Shown here piece by piece: positions 43,027 to 50,414 of a DNA stretch of 64,000 bases. The position numbers were made by a program, and so were the translations under genes. The DNA is taken from positions 62,001 to 126,000 of the forward strand of contig NZ_DASVSF010000008.1 of the NCBI RefSeq assembly GCF_036388275.1, written 5' to 3'. Under the pieces are notes generated by a model, which saw only the letters and a list, made by a program, of their open reading frames with translations, searched no databases and was not told where the DNA came from. Each line of letters begins with the position of its first letter. Position 1 is the stretch's first letter. The stretch is from Longimicrobium sp. (GTDB lineage Bacteria; Gemmatimonadota; Gemmatimonadetes; Longimicrobiales; Longimicrobiaceae).

Positions 43027-45185
43027 CGGCCGAAGGCGCCACGCCGCTTTCCGACCGCGTGCTGCGCGATCCCCTGGCCGTTCCACAGGGGCTGGAAAGC
43101 CTGCTGCGGGGCGTGGAGCGCGACGCCCGGCGGGAGCACGCCCGCATGGCGGCGCTAGCCGCGCGTCCAAACGCCATCGACGCCGTGCGCGCCTCGGCCG
43201 CGGACATCCACGCGTTTCTGCACGACGAGCTGGGCAGTCCCCTCCATCGCACACTGCGCCGGCCGCTGCGTCAGGTGGCGCCGGGAAGCGCCGCGGCGAA
43301 GAACCTGGACCAGGCCCGGCGCTGGCTCGTCTCGCGCGCCGCCCGTGCTGCCACGCTGCAGGCGGAAATCGACGTGGTGCGCGGCGCCGTGGTGCGCCTC
43401 CGCGACCGCTTCGCCGCCGAGATGCCCCGGGCCACGCAACAGGCCCTGGAGCGCGCGCGCGCCTCCGAAGCCCATCTCGCGCGCCTGCGCCGAGCGGAAG
43501 ACGCGGAGCCGCTGCACGAGCGCCTTCGCGCCGCCGAGCGTGAGCTGGAGCGGCTGCAAGCGCACGTTCCGGGCACGGTCGATGAGTGGCAGCCCGGCGC
43601 GTCGTGGAGCGAAGAGGCCAGCTTGGGCGAGTTGCTGGCCGCCCTGGAGCTACGGCTTCGGGAGCGAGCCCCCGCGGTGCAGGAGCAGGGGCGTCGGGCT
43701 GCGGTCCAACGGCTGACAGTGCGGCACGTGGTGGAGTTGGCGCGCGCCGCGCCCGCCGGAACTGCCGCCGGGCGGGATGTCCACGTGGCGGCCGAGCAGG
43801 CGGCGCTCTCGCTGGTACGAGGCCACGCGCAGGCGCACGGGAGCGAAGACCTGCCTCTATGGGCCGCCGTACTGGGTGGAGCGAGCGACGCGGTGTACGG
43901 CGGCGGCGAGTTCGGCTGGGCGCCGCAGCTTCCCCCGCCCGCGCCCGCGCCGGACACCGATCCGGGCAGCACCCGCTTCGTGGTGCCTATCGACGAAACC
44001 TACGTGCTGATCACGGTGGACCTTCGCTCCAGCGTTCGCGTGCGCGACCGGCGGATCGCGCTGGACAAGGTGGTGGAGTGCGCCGCCTTTTCGCCGGAAG
44101 GAGAAGCCGACACCCTGGCGCTCGCCCGGCTGGACGTGCAGCCGCTCTTTGCCGGCTTTTCCCCGGTGCCCGGATGGTACGCCACCGAGACCAACGCCCG
44201 GCTGCAGGTGATCGCCGAAGCCGGGGACCGGTGGATCGCCCGCGTGGTGCGGAAGGGCGCCCTACGGCGAAGCCGCACGCCGGGATGGGTGCCGGATCCG
44301 CCCGCCCGCGCCCGTCTGCGCGTGCTCGGATCGCTCGCGGAGCCGTCCGGCGCGGAGCCGATCGAGGTGGGCCGGCAAGACCGGGAGACCCGCGTGTTCT
44401 GTGGATTGGAAACCACCCGCGTGGACCTGCCGTTCGTGGACTGCGCGGTGGCGTGGCTCCGCTCCCCGGGCCACACGGCGTGGAGTGGCGAGGCGCTCGC
44501 CGCCGAGGAAGAGGTCTTCCGCGCGATCTCCCGCCGGGTGCCGTTCACGGTGCCGCGCGCCATCGGACCGGGCCGCTACCCCGGGACGGATACGGAGGGA
44601 GTCCTCTACGTTCCGCCGTTCGGGGCACGCCTCGACGAAAGCCCGCCAATGGAGACTTGGCTCCGCGCAAGCTACGGCCGGGCGCAGCTGGGGGCGGCGG
44701 CACGCCTGTGGACGCGCGTGAACAAGGCGGGATACGCGCTCGGCGTGTATCACCTGGACGCGATGGTGTTCCGGACGGGATGGAGCCCTCCCGGCGGTTT
44801 CCCCACCGCGCACGCCGTGGCCACCGACGCGCCGTACGGCTGTGTGCTGGGCCAATACTACCGCCGTCCCCCGGCGGACCCGCTGTACCTGCCGCGCTAC
44901 GCGGGGCTCGGCGGCCACGTGCTCCCGCCCGGCGTGGCGCAAGGAGAGGTGGCGCTCCCCGAGTGCGAGGCGCAGGCGTTCGCGCTCTTCGCGCTGGATG
45001 TACTGGCCAGCCGCCCGCTGCCGCTCTCGCCCATAACGCCAGCGCTGGAACTCGCCGCCATGCTGCCGGACTTCGGGAACCACTTCGTACAGCCGGCGCT
45101 GGTCCGTCCGCTGGCCGAGGCACTGGTTTCGTGCGACGCCGCGGGGCGGATCATCGAGTGGATCGCGGTTCTCGCCCAGCGCTGA
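43023..45185 (+). CDS. 720-aa protein, helical N-terminus, kinase-like C-terminal part (operon gene 8)
   Basis: A 720-aa cytoplasmic protein of no known family. Residues 1-240 are helical coiled coil (ATLQAEIDVVRGAVVRLRDR). Residues about 300-480 are beta-rich. The last 220 residues have a faint protein-kinase-like order: hinge-like GVLYVPPFGARLDES, a helix ending GYALGVYHLDAMVFRTG where a catalytic loop would be, and an alpha-F-like PECEAQAFALFALDVLASRP. A DFG motif is missing and HLD replaces HRD, so at best a degenerate kinase. GTG start overlaps the previous stop (GTGA). It ends the operon just before a terminator. What it does is unknown. Confidence 0.6.
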   Translation: MTAEGATPLSDRVLRDPLAVPQGLESLLRGVERDARREHARMAALAARPNAIDAVRASAADIHAFLHDELGSPLHRTLRRPLRQVAPGSAAAKNLDQARRWLVSRAARAATLQAEIDVVRGAVVRLRDRFAAEMPRATQQALERARASEAHLARLRRAEDAEPLHERLRAAERELERLQAHVPGTVDEWQPGASWSEEASLGELLAALELRLRERAPAVQEQGRRAAVQRLTVRHVVELARAAPAGTAAGRDVHVAAEQAALSLVRGHAQAHGSEDLPLWAAVLGGASDAVYGGGEFGWAPQLPPPAPAPDTDPGSTRFVVPIDETYVLITVDLRSSVRVRDRRIALDKVVECAAFSPEGEADTLALARLDVQPLFAGFSPVPGWYATETNARLQVIAEAGDRWIARVVRKGALRRSRTPGWVPDPPARARLRVLGSLAEPSGAEPIEVGRQDRETRVFCGLETTRVDLPFVDCAVAWLRSPGHTAWSGEALAAEEEVFRAISRRVPFTVPRAIGPGRYPGTDTEGVLYVPPFGARLDESPPMETWLRASYGRAQLGAAARLWTRVNKAGYALGVYHLDAMVFRTGWSPPGGFPTAHAVATDAPYGCVLGQYYRRPPADPLYLPRYAGLGGHVLPPGVAQGEVALPECEAQAFALFALDVLASRPLPLSPITPALELAAMLPDFGNHFVQPALVRPLAEALVSCDAAGRIIEWIAVLAQR

Positions 45186-45212
45186 CCATGGCAGCAATAT
45201 CGACTCATTCAC

Positions 45213-45250
45213 GTGCCCGGCGCAGATGTGTGGCGCCGGGCACAGCTTTT
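45213..45250 (+). terminator. Rho-independent-type terminator after the operon
   Basis: A perfect 11-bp stem (GTGCCCGGCGC and its complement), 9-base loop, then AGCTTTTG. It closes the tubulin/actin/motor operon 27 bases after its last stop. Confidence 0.75.
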
Positions 45251-45296
45251 GTGCTGGAACGGCGGTTTCGCGGAGGTCGACGAGAAGAATGCATCC

Positions 45297-45336
45297 CTCT
45301 GCGTCCTCTCTGTCTTCTCTGCGTCCTCTGCGTGAA
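45297..45336 (+). repeat. family E half-repeat, direct copy of 32886-32925
   Basis: The 40 bases starting CTCTGCGTCCTCTCTGTCTT and ending GCGTCCTCTGCGTGAA are identical to 32886-32925 and in the same orientation. The left arm of the hairpin is absent here. Confidence 0.85.
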
Positions 45337-45370
45337 ACTCGCGGAGTTGTAGATACAACGAGGCAAGGGA

Positions 45371-46768
45371 ATGGCGATCGCGAGCATCAACCCGGCAACG
45401 GGCGAAACGCTGAAGACCTTCGACGCGCTGACGCCGGAGGAGATCGAACGGAAGCTGGCGCGCGCAGAGCAAGCCTTCCGTGCGCACCGGCGCACGTCAA
45501 TAAGCCAGCGCTCCGAGCGGATGGCGCGCGCGGCCGAGGTGCTGGAGGGCGAAAAGGACCGCTTCGCCGGTCTGATGACGACGGAGATGGGAAAGCCCCT
45601 CGCCGCCGCCGTCGCCGAGGTGGAGAAATGCGCCTGGGTGTGCCGCCACTACGCGGAGCACTCCGGGGAGATGCTGCGGCCCCGCCCGGTGGACGTCGGC
45701 GATGCGCGGGCCGAGATCCACTTCCTGCCGCTCGGCGCCGTCCTCGCGATCATGCCGTGGAACTTCCCCTTCTGGCAGGTCTTCCGCTTCGCAGCGCCGG
45801 GGCTGATGGCCGGCAACGTGGGCCTGCTGAAGCACGCCTCCAACGTGCCCCAGTGCGCGCTCGCGATCGAGGAGGTGTTCCGGCGCGCCGGGTTCGACGA
45901 GGGCGTTTTCACCACGCTGCTCGTCGGCTCGGATGCGGTCGGCGGCCTGCTGGACGATCCCCGCGTCGCCGCCGCTACGCTCACGGGCAGCACGCCAGCC
46001 GGGAGCAGCGTGGCGGAGCGCGCGGGACGCAACCTCAAGAAAACCGTGCTGGAGCTGGGCGGCAGCGACGCATTCGTGGTGATGCCCAGCGCGGATCTGG
46101 ACGGGGCGGCAAAGACCGCGGCTAAGGCACGCTGCATCAACAACGGCCAGTCGTGCATCGCCGCCAAGCGCTTCATCGTCCACGAGGCGGTGGCGGACGA
46201 GTTCGAGCGCCGCTTCGTCCACGCGATGGAGGCGCTGAAGGTGGGCGATCCCATGAACGCAGGCACAGACGTGGGGCCGCTGGCGACGGAGTCCATCCGC
46301 GACGAGGTGGCCGGCCAGGTGCGCGCCGCCGTGGATGCGGGCGCGCGCGTGCTCACCGGCGGGCACTCGATGGACGGCCCGGGCTTCTTCTATCCGCCGA
46401 CAATCCTGACCGACATCCCGCGCGAGGCGCCGGCGTACTACGAAGAGGTGTTCGGCCCCGTGGCGCTGCTGTTCCGCGTGCCGGACCTGGACGCGGCGAT
46501 CGCGATGGCCAACGACTCGCCCTTTGGCCTGGGGAGCAGCGTGTGGACGCGCGACGAGGGCGAGCGCGCCCGGTTCATCGCGGAGATCGAGGCGGGGATG
46601 ACGTACGTCAACGCGATGGTCGCCTCCGATCCTCGGCTGCCGTTCGGCGGCGTCAAGCAATCCGGCTACGGCCGCGAGCTGGGCGAGTTCGGCATCCACG
46701 AGTTCGTGAACATCAAGTCCGTGTGGATGCAGGAGAACGCGCCCCGCGACCACCCTGCGGCGGAGTAG
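45371..46768 (+). CDS. gabD: NAD(P)-dependent aldehyde dehydrogenase, succinate-semialdehyde type
   Basis: A 465-aa aldehyde dehydrogenase superfamily enzyme. ASINPATGETLKTF at the start and PWNFPFWQVFRFAAP are typical of succinate-semialdehyde dehydrogenases. The general base Glu is in LELGGSDAF, and the catalytic Cys (about 262) is in NNGQSCIAAKRF; GGVKQSGYGRELGEFG is near the C-terminus. Likely reaction: succinate semialdehyde plus NAD(P)+ to succinate. Substrate is uncertain within the family; related enzymes act on other aldehydes. GAGG lies 7 bases before the ATG. The next gene starts 1 base after its stop, so the two may be co-transcribed. Confidence 0.85.
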   Translation: MAIASINPATGETLKTFDALTPEEIERKLARAEQAFRAHRRTSISQRSERMARAAEVLEGEKDRFAGLMTTEMGKPLAAAVAEVEKCAWVCRHYAEHSGEMLRPRPVDVGDARAEIHFLPLGAVLAIMPWNFPFWQVFRFAAPGLMAGNVGLLKHASNVPQCALAIEEVFRRAGFDEGVFTTLLVGSDAVGGLLDDPRVAAATLTGSTPAGSSVAERAGRNLKKTVLELGGSDAFVVMPSADLDGAAKTAAKARCINNGQSCIAAKRFIVHEAVADEFERRFVHAMEALKVGDPMNAGTDVGPLATESIRDEVAGQVRAAVDAGARVLTGGHSMDGPGFFYPPTILTDIPREAPAYYEEVFGPVALLFRVPDLDAAIAMANDSPFGLGSSVWTRDEGERARFIAEIEAGMTYVNAMVASDPRLPFGGVKQSGYGRELGEFGIHEFVNIKSVWMQENAPRDHPAAE

Positions 46769-46769
46769 C

Positions 46770-47240
46770 ATGGAAGCCGTGATCCTGGTGGGGATCCAGG
46801 CGTCGGGAAAGTCGACGTTCTACAAGCAGCGCTTCTTCGATACGCACGTCCGCATCAGCCGCGACCTGCTGCGGACCAAGAACCGCGAATCGCTGCTGAT
46901 GGACGCCTGCATCCGCGCGCAGCAGCCGTTCGTCATCGACAACACCAATCCGCTGGCGGAAGAGAGGGCGCGCTACATCCTCCCCGCCCGCGCCGGGCGC
47001 TTCCGCGTGGTCTGCTACTTCTTCCGCACCGAAACCCGAGCCGCCATCGCGCGCAACAACAAGCGCGAGGGCAGGGCCAGGATCCCCATCCCCGGCATCC
47101 TGGGCACCTACAAGAAGCTCGAGGAGCCCCGCCCCGAAGAGGGCTTCGACGAGATCTACCTCGTCACCCTTACGCCCGAGAATGAGTTCGTCGTCGCTCA
47201 GCTGTTCCCCGGGCCCTCGGACACATCCAATCTGGAATAG
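46770..47240 (+). CDS. P-loop polynucleotide-kinase-like ATPase
   Basis: A 156-aa AAA_33/PNKP-type P-loop kinase. Walker A is VGIQASGKST near residues 7-16, and VIDNTNPLAEER is the lid or Walker B-like segment of the zeta-toxin/PNK group. CYFFRTETRAAIARNNKREG is the basic lid helix. Possible substrates are nucleic-acid 5' ends or a small metabolite. It follows the aldehyde dehydrogenase by 1 base. Its last 43 bases overlap the 3' end of the convergent Uma2 gene. Confidence 0.75.
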   Translation: MEAVILVGIQASGKSTFYKQRFFDTHVRISRDLLRTKNRESLLMDACIRAQQPFVIDNTNPLAEERARYILPARAGRFRVVCYFFRTETRAAIARNNKREGRARIPIPGILGTYKKLEEPRPEEGFDEIYLVTLTPENEFVVAQLFPGPSDTSNLE

Positions 47241-47782
47241 ATCTCCTGGACCGGGATGGCGCATCCGACTGAGTTCAGCATCAGGGTGTCGTCCACGCCA
47301 GTGATCTCCGTCAGCGTCCACATGTCGCCTTGCCGGCGCCAGTGCTCGATCAAGATGCAGTCCTGCGCGATGAACAGCACCTCGTGGAGTGAATCGATCT
47401 TCCTGTAGTGAACGAACTTGTCCCCACGATCGTACGATGCCGTGCTGGGAGAGAGCACCTCGACGACCAATCCGGGATTCAACAGGATGTCGACTTCCCG
47501 GTCCTCGAACTTCGGCTCGTCGCAGACCGCCACCACGTCGGGATACACGTACCTCGACGGAGTGACTTTCACCCGCATCGTGTTCGAGTACACCTCGCAT
47601 GGGCGCCCATCGAAGCAGTTGCCGAAAGTGCGAACCAGGTTCGAAACGATGATGTTGTGAGGGCGGGAGTTACCACTCATCGCGATCATGCGGCCGTCGA
47701 TGTATTCGCTCCTGAATTCAGCGTTGCGGTCCAACGCCAGGTACTCCTCGGGCGTGTATCGATCGAAAGCTGCTGCTGACAT
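47198..47782 (-). CDS. Uma2-family (DUF820) putative endonuclease
   Basis: A 194-aa protein of the Uma2 group. It starts FDRYTPEEYLALDRNAEFR, then EYIDGRMIAMSG, and the PD-(D/E)xK-like core has VYPDVVAVCDEP, LVVEVLSPST and RGDKFVHY (Asp, Glu and Lys present). Most relatives are uncharacterised; they are abundant in GC-rich soil bacteria and cyanobacteria. GGAGGG lies 4 bases before the ATG. It is visibly less GC-rich than its neighbours, which suggests acquisition. Its 3' end overlaps the P-loop kinase gene. Confidence 0.82.
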   Translation of the reverse strand: MSAAAFDRYTPEEYLALDRNAEFRSEYIDGRMIAMSGNSRPHNIIVSNLVRTFGNCFDGRPCEVYSNTMRVKVTPSRYVYPDVVAVCDEPKFEDREVDILLNPGLVVEVLSPSTASYDRGDKFVHYRKIDSLHEVLFIAQDCILIEHWRRQGDMWTLTEITGVDDTLMLNSVGCAIPVQEIYSRLDVSEGPGNS

Positions 47783-47940
47783 TGCACCCTCCGGCTAGAG
47801 TTGCGCCGAGTGTAAGGTCACGTTTCGCAGCCGCACAACCCTCTTGTCGTTACAGCGCCACAACTCCGCCAGCAGCCGAACATAGGTGTATGCCCTGTGT
47901 CTGCTTACGGAAGGGTCCCCAAGCCTTTGGGGAGACAGAC

Positions 47941-47972
47941 GGAGGGCGCGGGAAACCTTTCCCGCGCCCTCC
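47941..47972. terminator. 15-bp perfect hairpin after ispG
   Basis: GGAGGGCGCGGGAAA and its exact complement around a 2-base loop, 26 bases downstream of the ispG stop (ispG is on the minus strand). It lacks a U-tract, but the stem is very stable. The rest of 47783-47998 is unremarkable. Confidence 0.65.
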
Positions 47973-47998
47973 TCGTCCACCGCGTGACCCCAAGCAGT

Positions 47999-49231
47999 TC
48001 AGACCAGCGCGGCCTCGCGCGAGGGATAGTGCGACGTCACGTAGTCGTCCAGGATGCGCTTGAACTCGTCGGCGATGTGGTCGCCCTTGAGCGTGATGAA
48101 GTGCTCGCCATCCACGTACACGGGAGCCTTGGGCTCTTCGAAGGTGCCGGGAAGCGAGATGCCCAGGTTGGCGTGCTTGCTCTCGCCCGGGCCATTCACC
48201 ACGCACCCCATCACCGCCACCTTCATCTCCTCCACTCCCGGGTGCGTATCGCGCCACACCGGCATCTGCTCGCGAAGGTACGTCTGGATGCTTTCCGCCA
48301 GCTGCTGGAAGTACGTGGACGTGGTGCGCCCGCACCCCGGGCAGCTGGTGACCTGCGGCGTGAACGAGCGCAGCTCCAGCGACTGCAAAATCTGCTGGGC
48401 CACGTGCACCTCTTCCGTGCGGTCGCCGCCGGGTTTGGGCGTCAGCGACACGCGGATGGTGTCGCCGATTCCCTCCTGCAGCAGGATGGACAGCCCCGCC
48501 GTGGACGCCACCACGCCCTTGGTGCCCATGCCCGCCTCGGTGAGCCCCAGGTGCAGGGGATAGTCGGAGCGGGGCGCCAGCTTGCGGTACACGGCCACCA
48601 GGTCCTGCACCCCGCTGACCTTGGCGGAAAGGATGATGCGGTCGTGCGGAAGCCCCAGCCGCTCGGCCGCGGCGGCGGAGCGCATCGCGCTCTCGACCAT
48701 GGCGTCCATCATCACGTCCTTGGCGTCCTTGGGCGCGAACGAGCGGGCGTTCTCGTCCATCATCTCCGTCAGCAGCGCCTGGTCCAGCGAGCCCCAGTTG
48801 ACGCCGATGCGCACCGGCTTTCCGAACTCCAGGGCGCGGTCGATGATGGCGGCGAAGTTCTCGTCGTGCCGCTTGGCGCCCACGTTGCCGGGGTTGATGC
48901 GGTACTTGGCGAGCGCTCGCGCGGTGTCGGGATACTTGTGAAGCAGCAGGTGGCCGTTGTAGTGGAAGTCGCCCACGATGGGCACCTCCACGCCCCGCGC
49001 GCGCAGGAACTCCACCACGTGCGGCACCGCACGCGCGGCCTCTTCGTTGTTCACCGTCACGCGGACGATCTGGCTGCCCGCGCGCCACAGGGCGGCCACC
49101 TGGCGGACGGTACCCTCGATGTCGGCGGTGTCGGTGTTGGTCATGGACTGCACGACCACGGGGGCGGCGCTGCCCACGGGCACGCCCCCCACGTTCACCA
49201 TCACCGTCGGTCTGCGGCGGAAGATCTGCAT
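47999..49231 (-). CDS. ispG: 4-hydroxy-3-methylbut-2-enyl diphosphate synthase
   Basis: A 410-aa GcpE/IspG iron-sulfur enzyme of the MEP isoprenoid pathway, converting MEcPP to HMBPP. The TIM-barrel part has VVVQSMTNTDTADIEGTV near the start and RIGVNWGSLDQAL, and the [4Fe-4S] part has SCPGCGRTTSTYF and VMGCVVNGPGESKHANLG. The frame is open upstream; the ATG of MQIFRRRPT is chosen because the IspG fold begins there, although an ATG 16 codons earlier is possible. It is divergent from the barrel-protein gene and ends before a strong hairpin. Confidence 0.95.
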   Translation of the reverse strand: MQIFRRRPTVMVNVGGVPVGSAAPVVVQSMTNTDTADIEGTVRQVAALWRAGSQIVRVTVNNEEAARAVPHVVEFLRARGVEVPIVGDFHYNGHLLLHKYPDTARALAKYRINPGNVGAKRHDENFAAIIDRALEFGKPVRIGVNWGSLDQALLTEMMDENARSFAPKDAKDVMMDAMVESAMRSAAAAERLGLPHDRIILSAKVSGVQDLVAVYRKLAPRSDYPLHLGLTEAGMGTKGVVASTAGLSILLQEGIGDTIRVSLTPKPGGDRTEEVHVAQQILQSLELRSFTPQVTSCPGCGRTTSTYFQQLAESIQTYLREQMPVWRDTHPGVEEMKVAVMGCVVNGPGESKHANLGISLPGTFEEPKAPVYVDGEHFITLKGDHIADEFKRILDDYVTSHYPSREAALV

Positions 49232-49400
49232 GTTGTTTGCTGCCGGTCGGTTGCAATCGAAGCACGAATCTAACCTCATCGCGCCCCGTCCGAAATCCGC
49301 CCGTACAAACGTTTGCATGCCCGCGGCGGGACCGCTACACTTCACGCCGCCTCTCCGGCGCGTCCGCCGACCTGACTCTCCGATTCCCCCGTCCAAGCCG

Positions 49401-50285
49401 ATGATCCGATCGATCTTTCGATTTACCCGTCCCCTGTTCGCGCTCGCCCTGGCCCTCGCCGCGGGAGCCACCCTGCCGGACCGCGCCGCCGCCCAGGGCA
49501 CCGACACCGTGGCCGTGGCGCAGGACACCCTGTTCGAGGTGCGCCTTACGGACGGCTCAGTGCTGTATGGCCGGGTCATCGAGAGCACCAGCGACCGGGT
49601 GGTGATCCGGACGCAGTCGGGCGCCATGGTGACGGTGGAACGCGCGCAGATCGCGTCGATGCAGCCCACCCGCGGCAGGGTGGTGCAGGGCCGCGTGTGG
49701 CGGGAGGATCCGAACGCCACGCGCCTGTTCTTTGGCCCCACGGGACGCGCCGTCGGCAGGGGCCGGGGCTACCTGGGCGTGTACGAGGTGGTCCTGCCCT
49801 TCGTCACCTACGGGGTCACCGACCAGTTCAGCATTTCGGCGGGCACTCCGATCATCCCCGGCGCGATGGGCGAGATCTTCTACATCGCACCCAAGTTCAC
49901 CCTCGTCGAAACCGACAAGATGGCGGTCGCGGCAGGCGTGCTGGCCGGCAGCACCGGTGACGAGACGGCCGGAGTCGTCTACGGCGTGGGGACCTTGGGT
50001 GATCGCGACCATGCCGCCAGCCTCGGCGTCGGGGTCGGGTTCAGCAATGGTGACTTCGGCAGCCAGCCCGTAGTGATGGCGGGCGGTGAAATGCGCATCG
50101 GCAGCAACACGAAGCTGATCACCGAGAACTACTTCGCGCCGGGCGAGTCTGGGGTGATTGGTTCGGGCGGTGTGCGGTTCTTCGGCGAGCGCCTCTCGGC
50201 AGACTTCGGACTCTTCACCAACTTCGGCGCCGAGTGCGAAGGCCTCTGCTTCCTTCCGCTCGTGAACTTCGTCTACAGCTTCTGA
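49401..50285 (+). CDS. outer-membrane-type beta-barrel protein with N-terminal SH3-like motif
   Basis: A 294-aa exported protein. The signal peptide is LFALALALAAGATLPDRAAA, with likely cleavage AAA-QG. Residues about 45-85 (VRLTDGSVLYGRVIESTSDR, VVIRTQSGAMVTVE) form a small Sm/SH3-like beta unit. The rest is a series of alternating strands with Gly turns (AVGRGRGYLGVYEVVLPFVT, then FSISAGTPIIPG) ending in FVYSF, where a terminal aromatic is the usual outer-membrane insertion signal. It may be an outer-membrane barrel. The ATG gives a clean signal. It is divergent from ispG and followed by a hairpin. Confidence 0.7.
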   Translation: MIRSIFRFTRPLFALALALAAGATLPDRAAAQGTDTVAVAQDTLFEVRLTDGSVLYGRVIESTSDRVVIRTQSGAMVTVERAQIASMQPTRGRVVQGRVWREDPNATRLFFGPTGRAVGRGRGYLGVYEVVLPFVTYGVTDQFSISAGTPIIPGAMGEIFYIAPKFTLVETDKMAVAAGVLAGSTGDETAGVVYGVGTLGDRDHAASLGVGVGFSNGDFGSQPVVMAGGEMRIGSNTKLITENYFAPGESGVIGSGGVRFFGERLSADFGLFTNFGAECEGLCFLPLVNFVYSF

Positions 50286-50313
50286 CGGATCCACGCGGTG
50301 CGAGGTAGATTCC

Positions 50314-50341
50314 GAGCGGGGCGGCCGGTGCCGTCCCGCTC
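50314..50341 (+). terminator. hairpin after the barrel-protein gene
   Basis: GAGCGGGGCGGC pairs with GCCGTCCCGCTC (one G-T pair) around CGGT and is followed by GTTTCGTCC, 28 bases after the stop. Confidence 0.65.
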
Positions 50342-50414
50342 GTTTCGTCCTGGACTGGATTTCGGGAGACGCGTGACCATTCGACCGGCGACATGTGTGC
50401 GCCGTCGGAAATGG

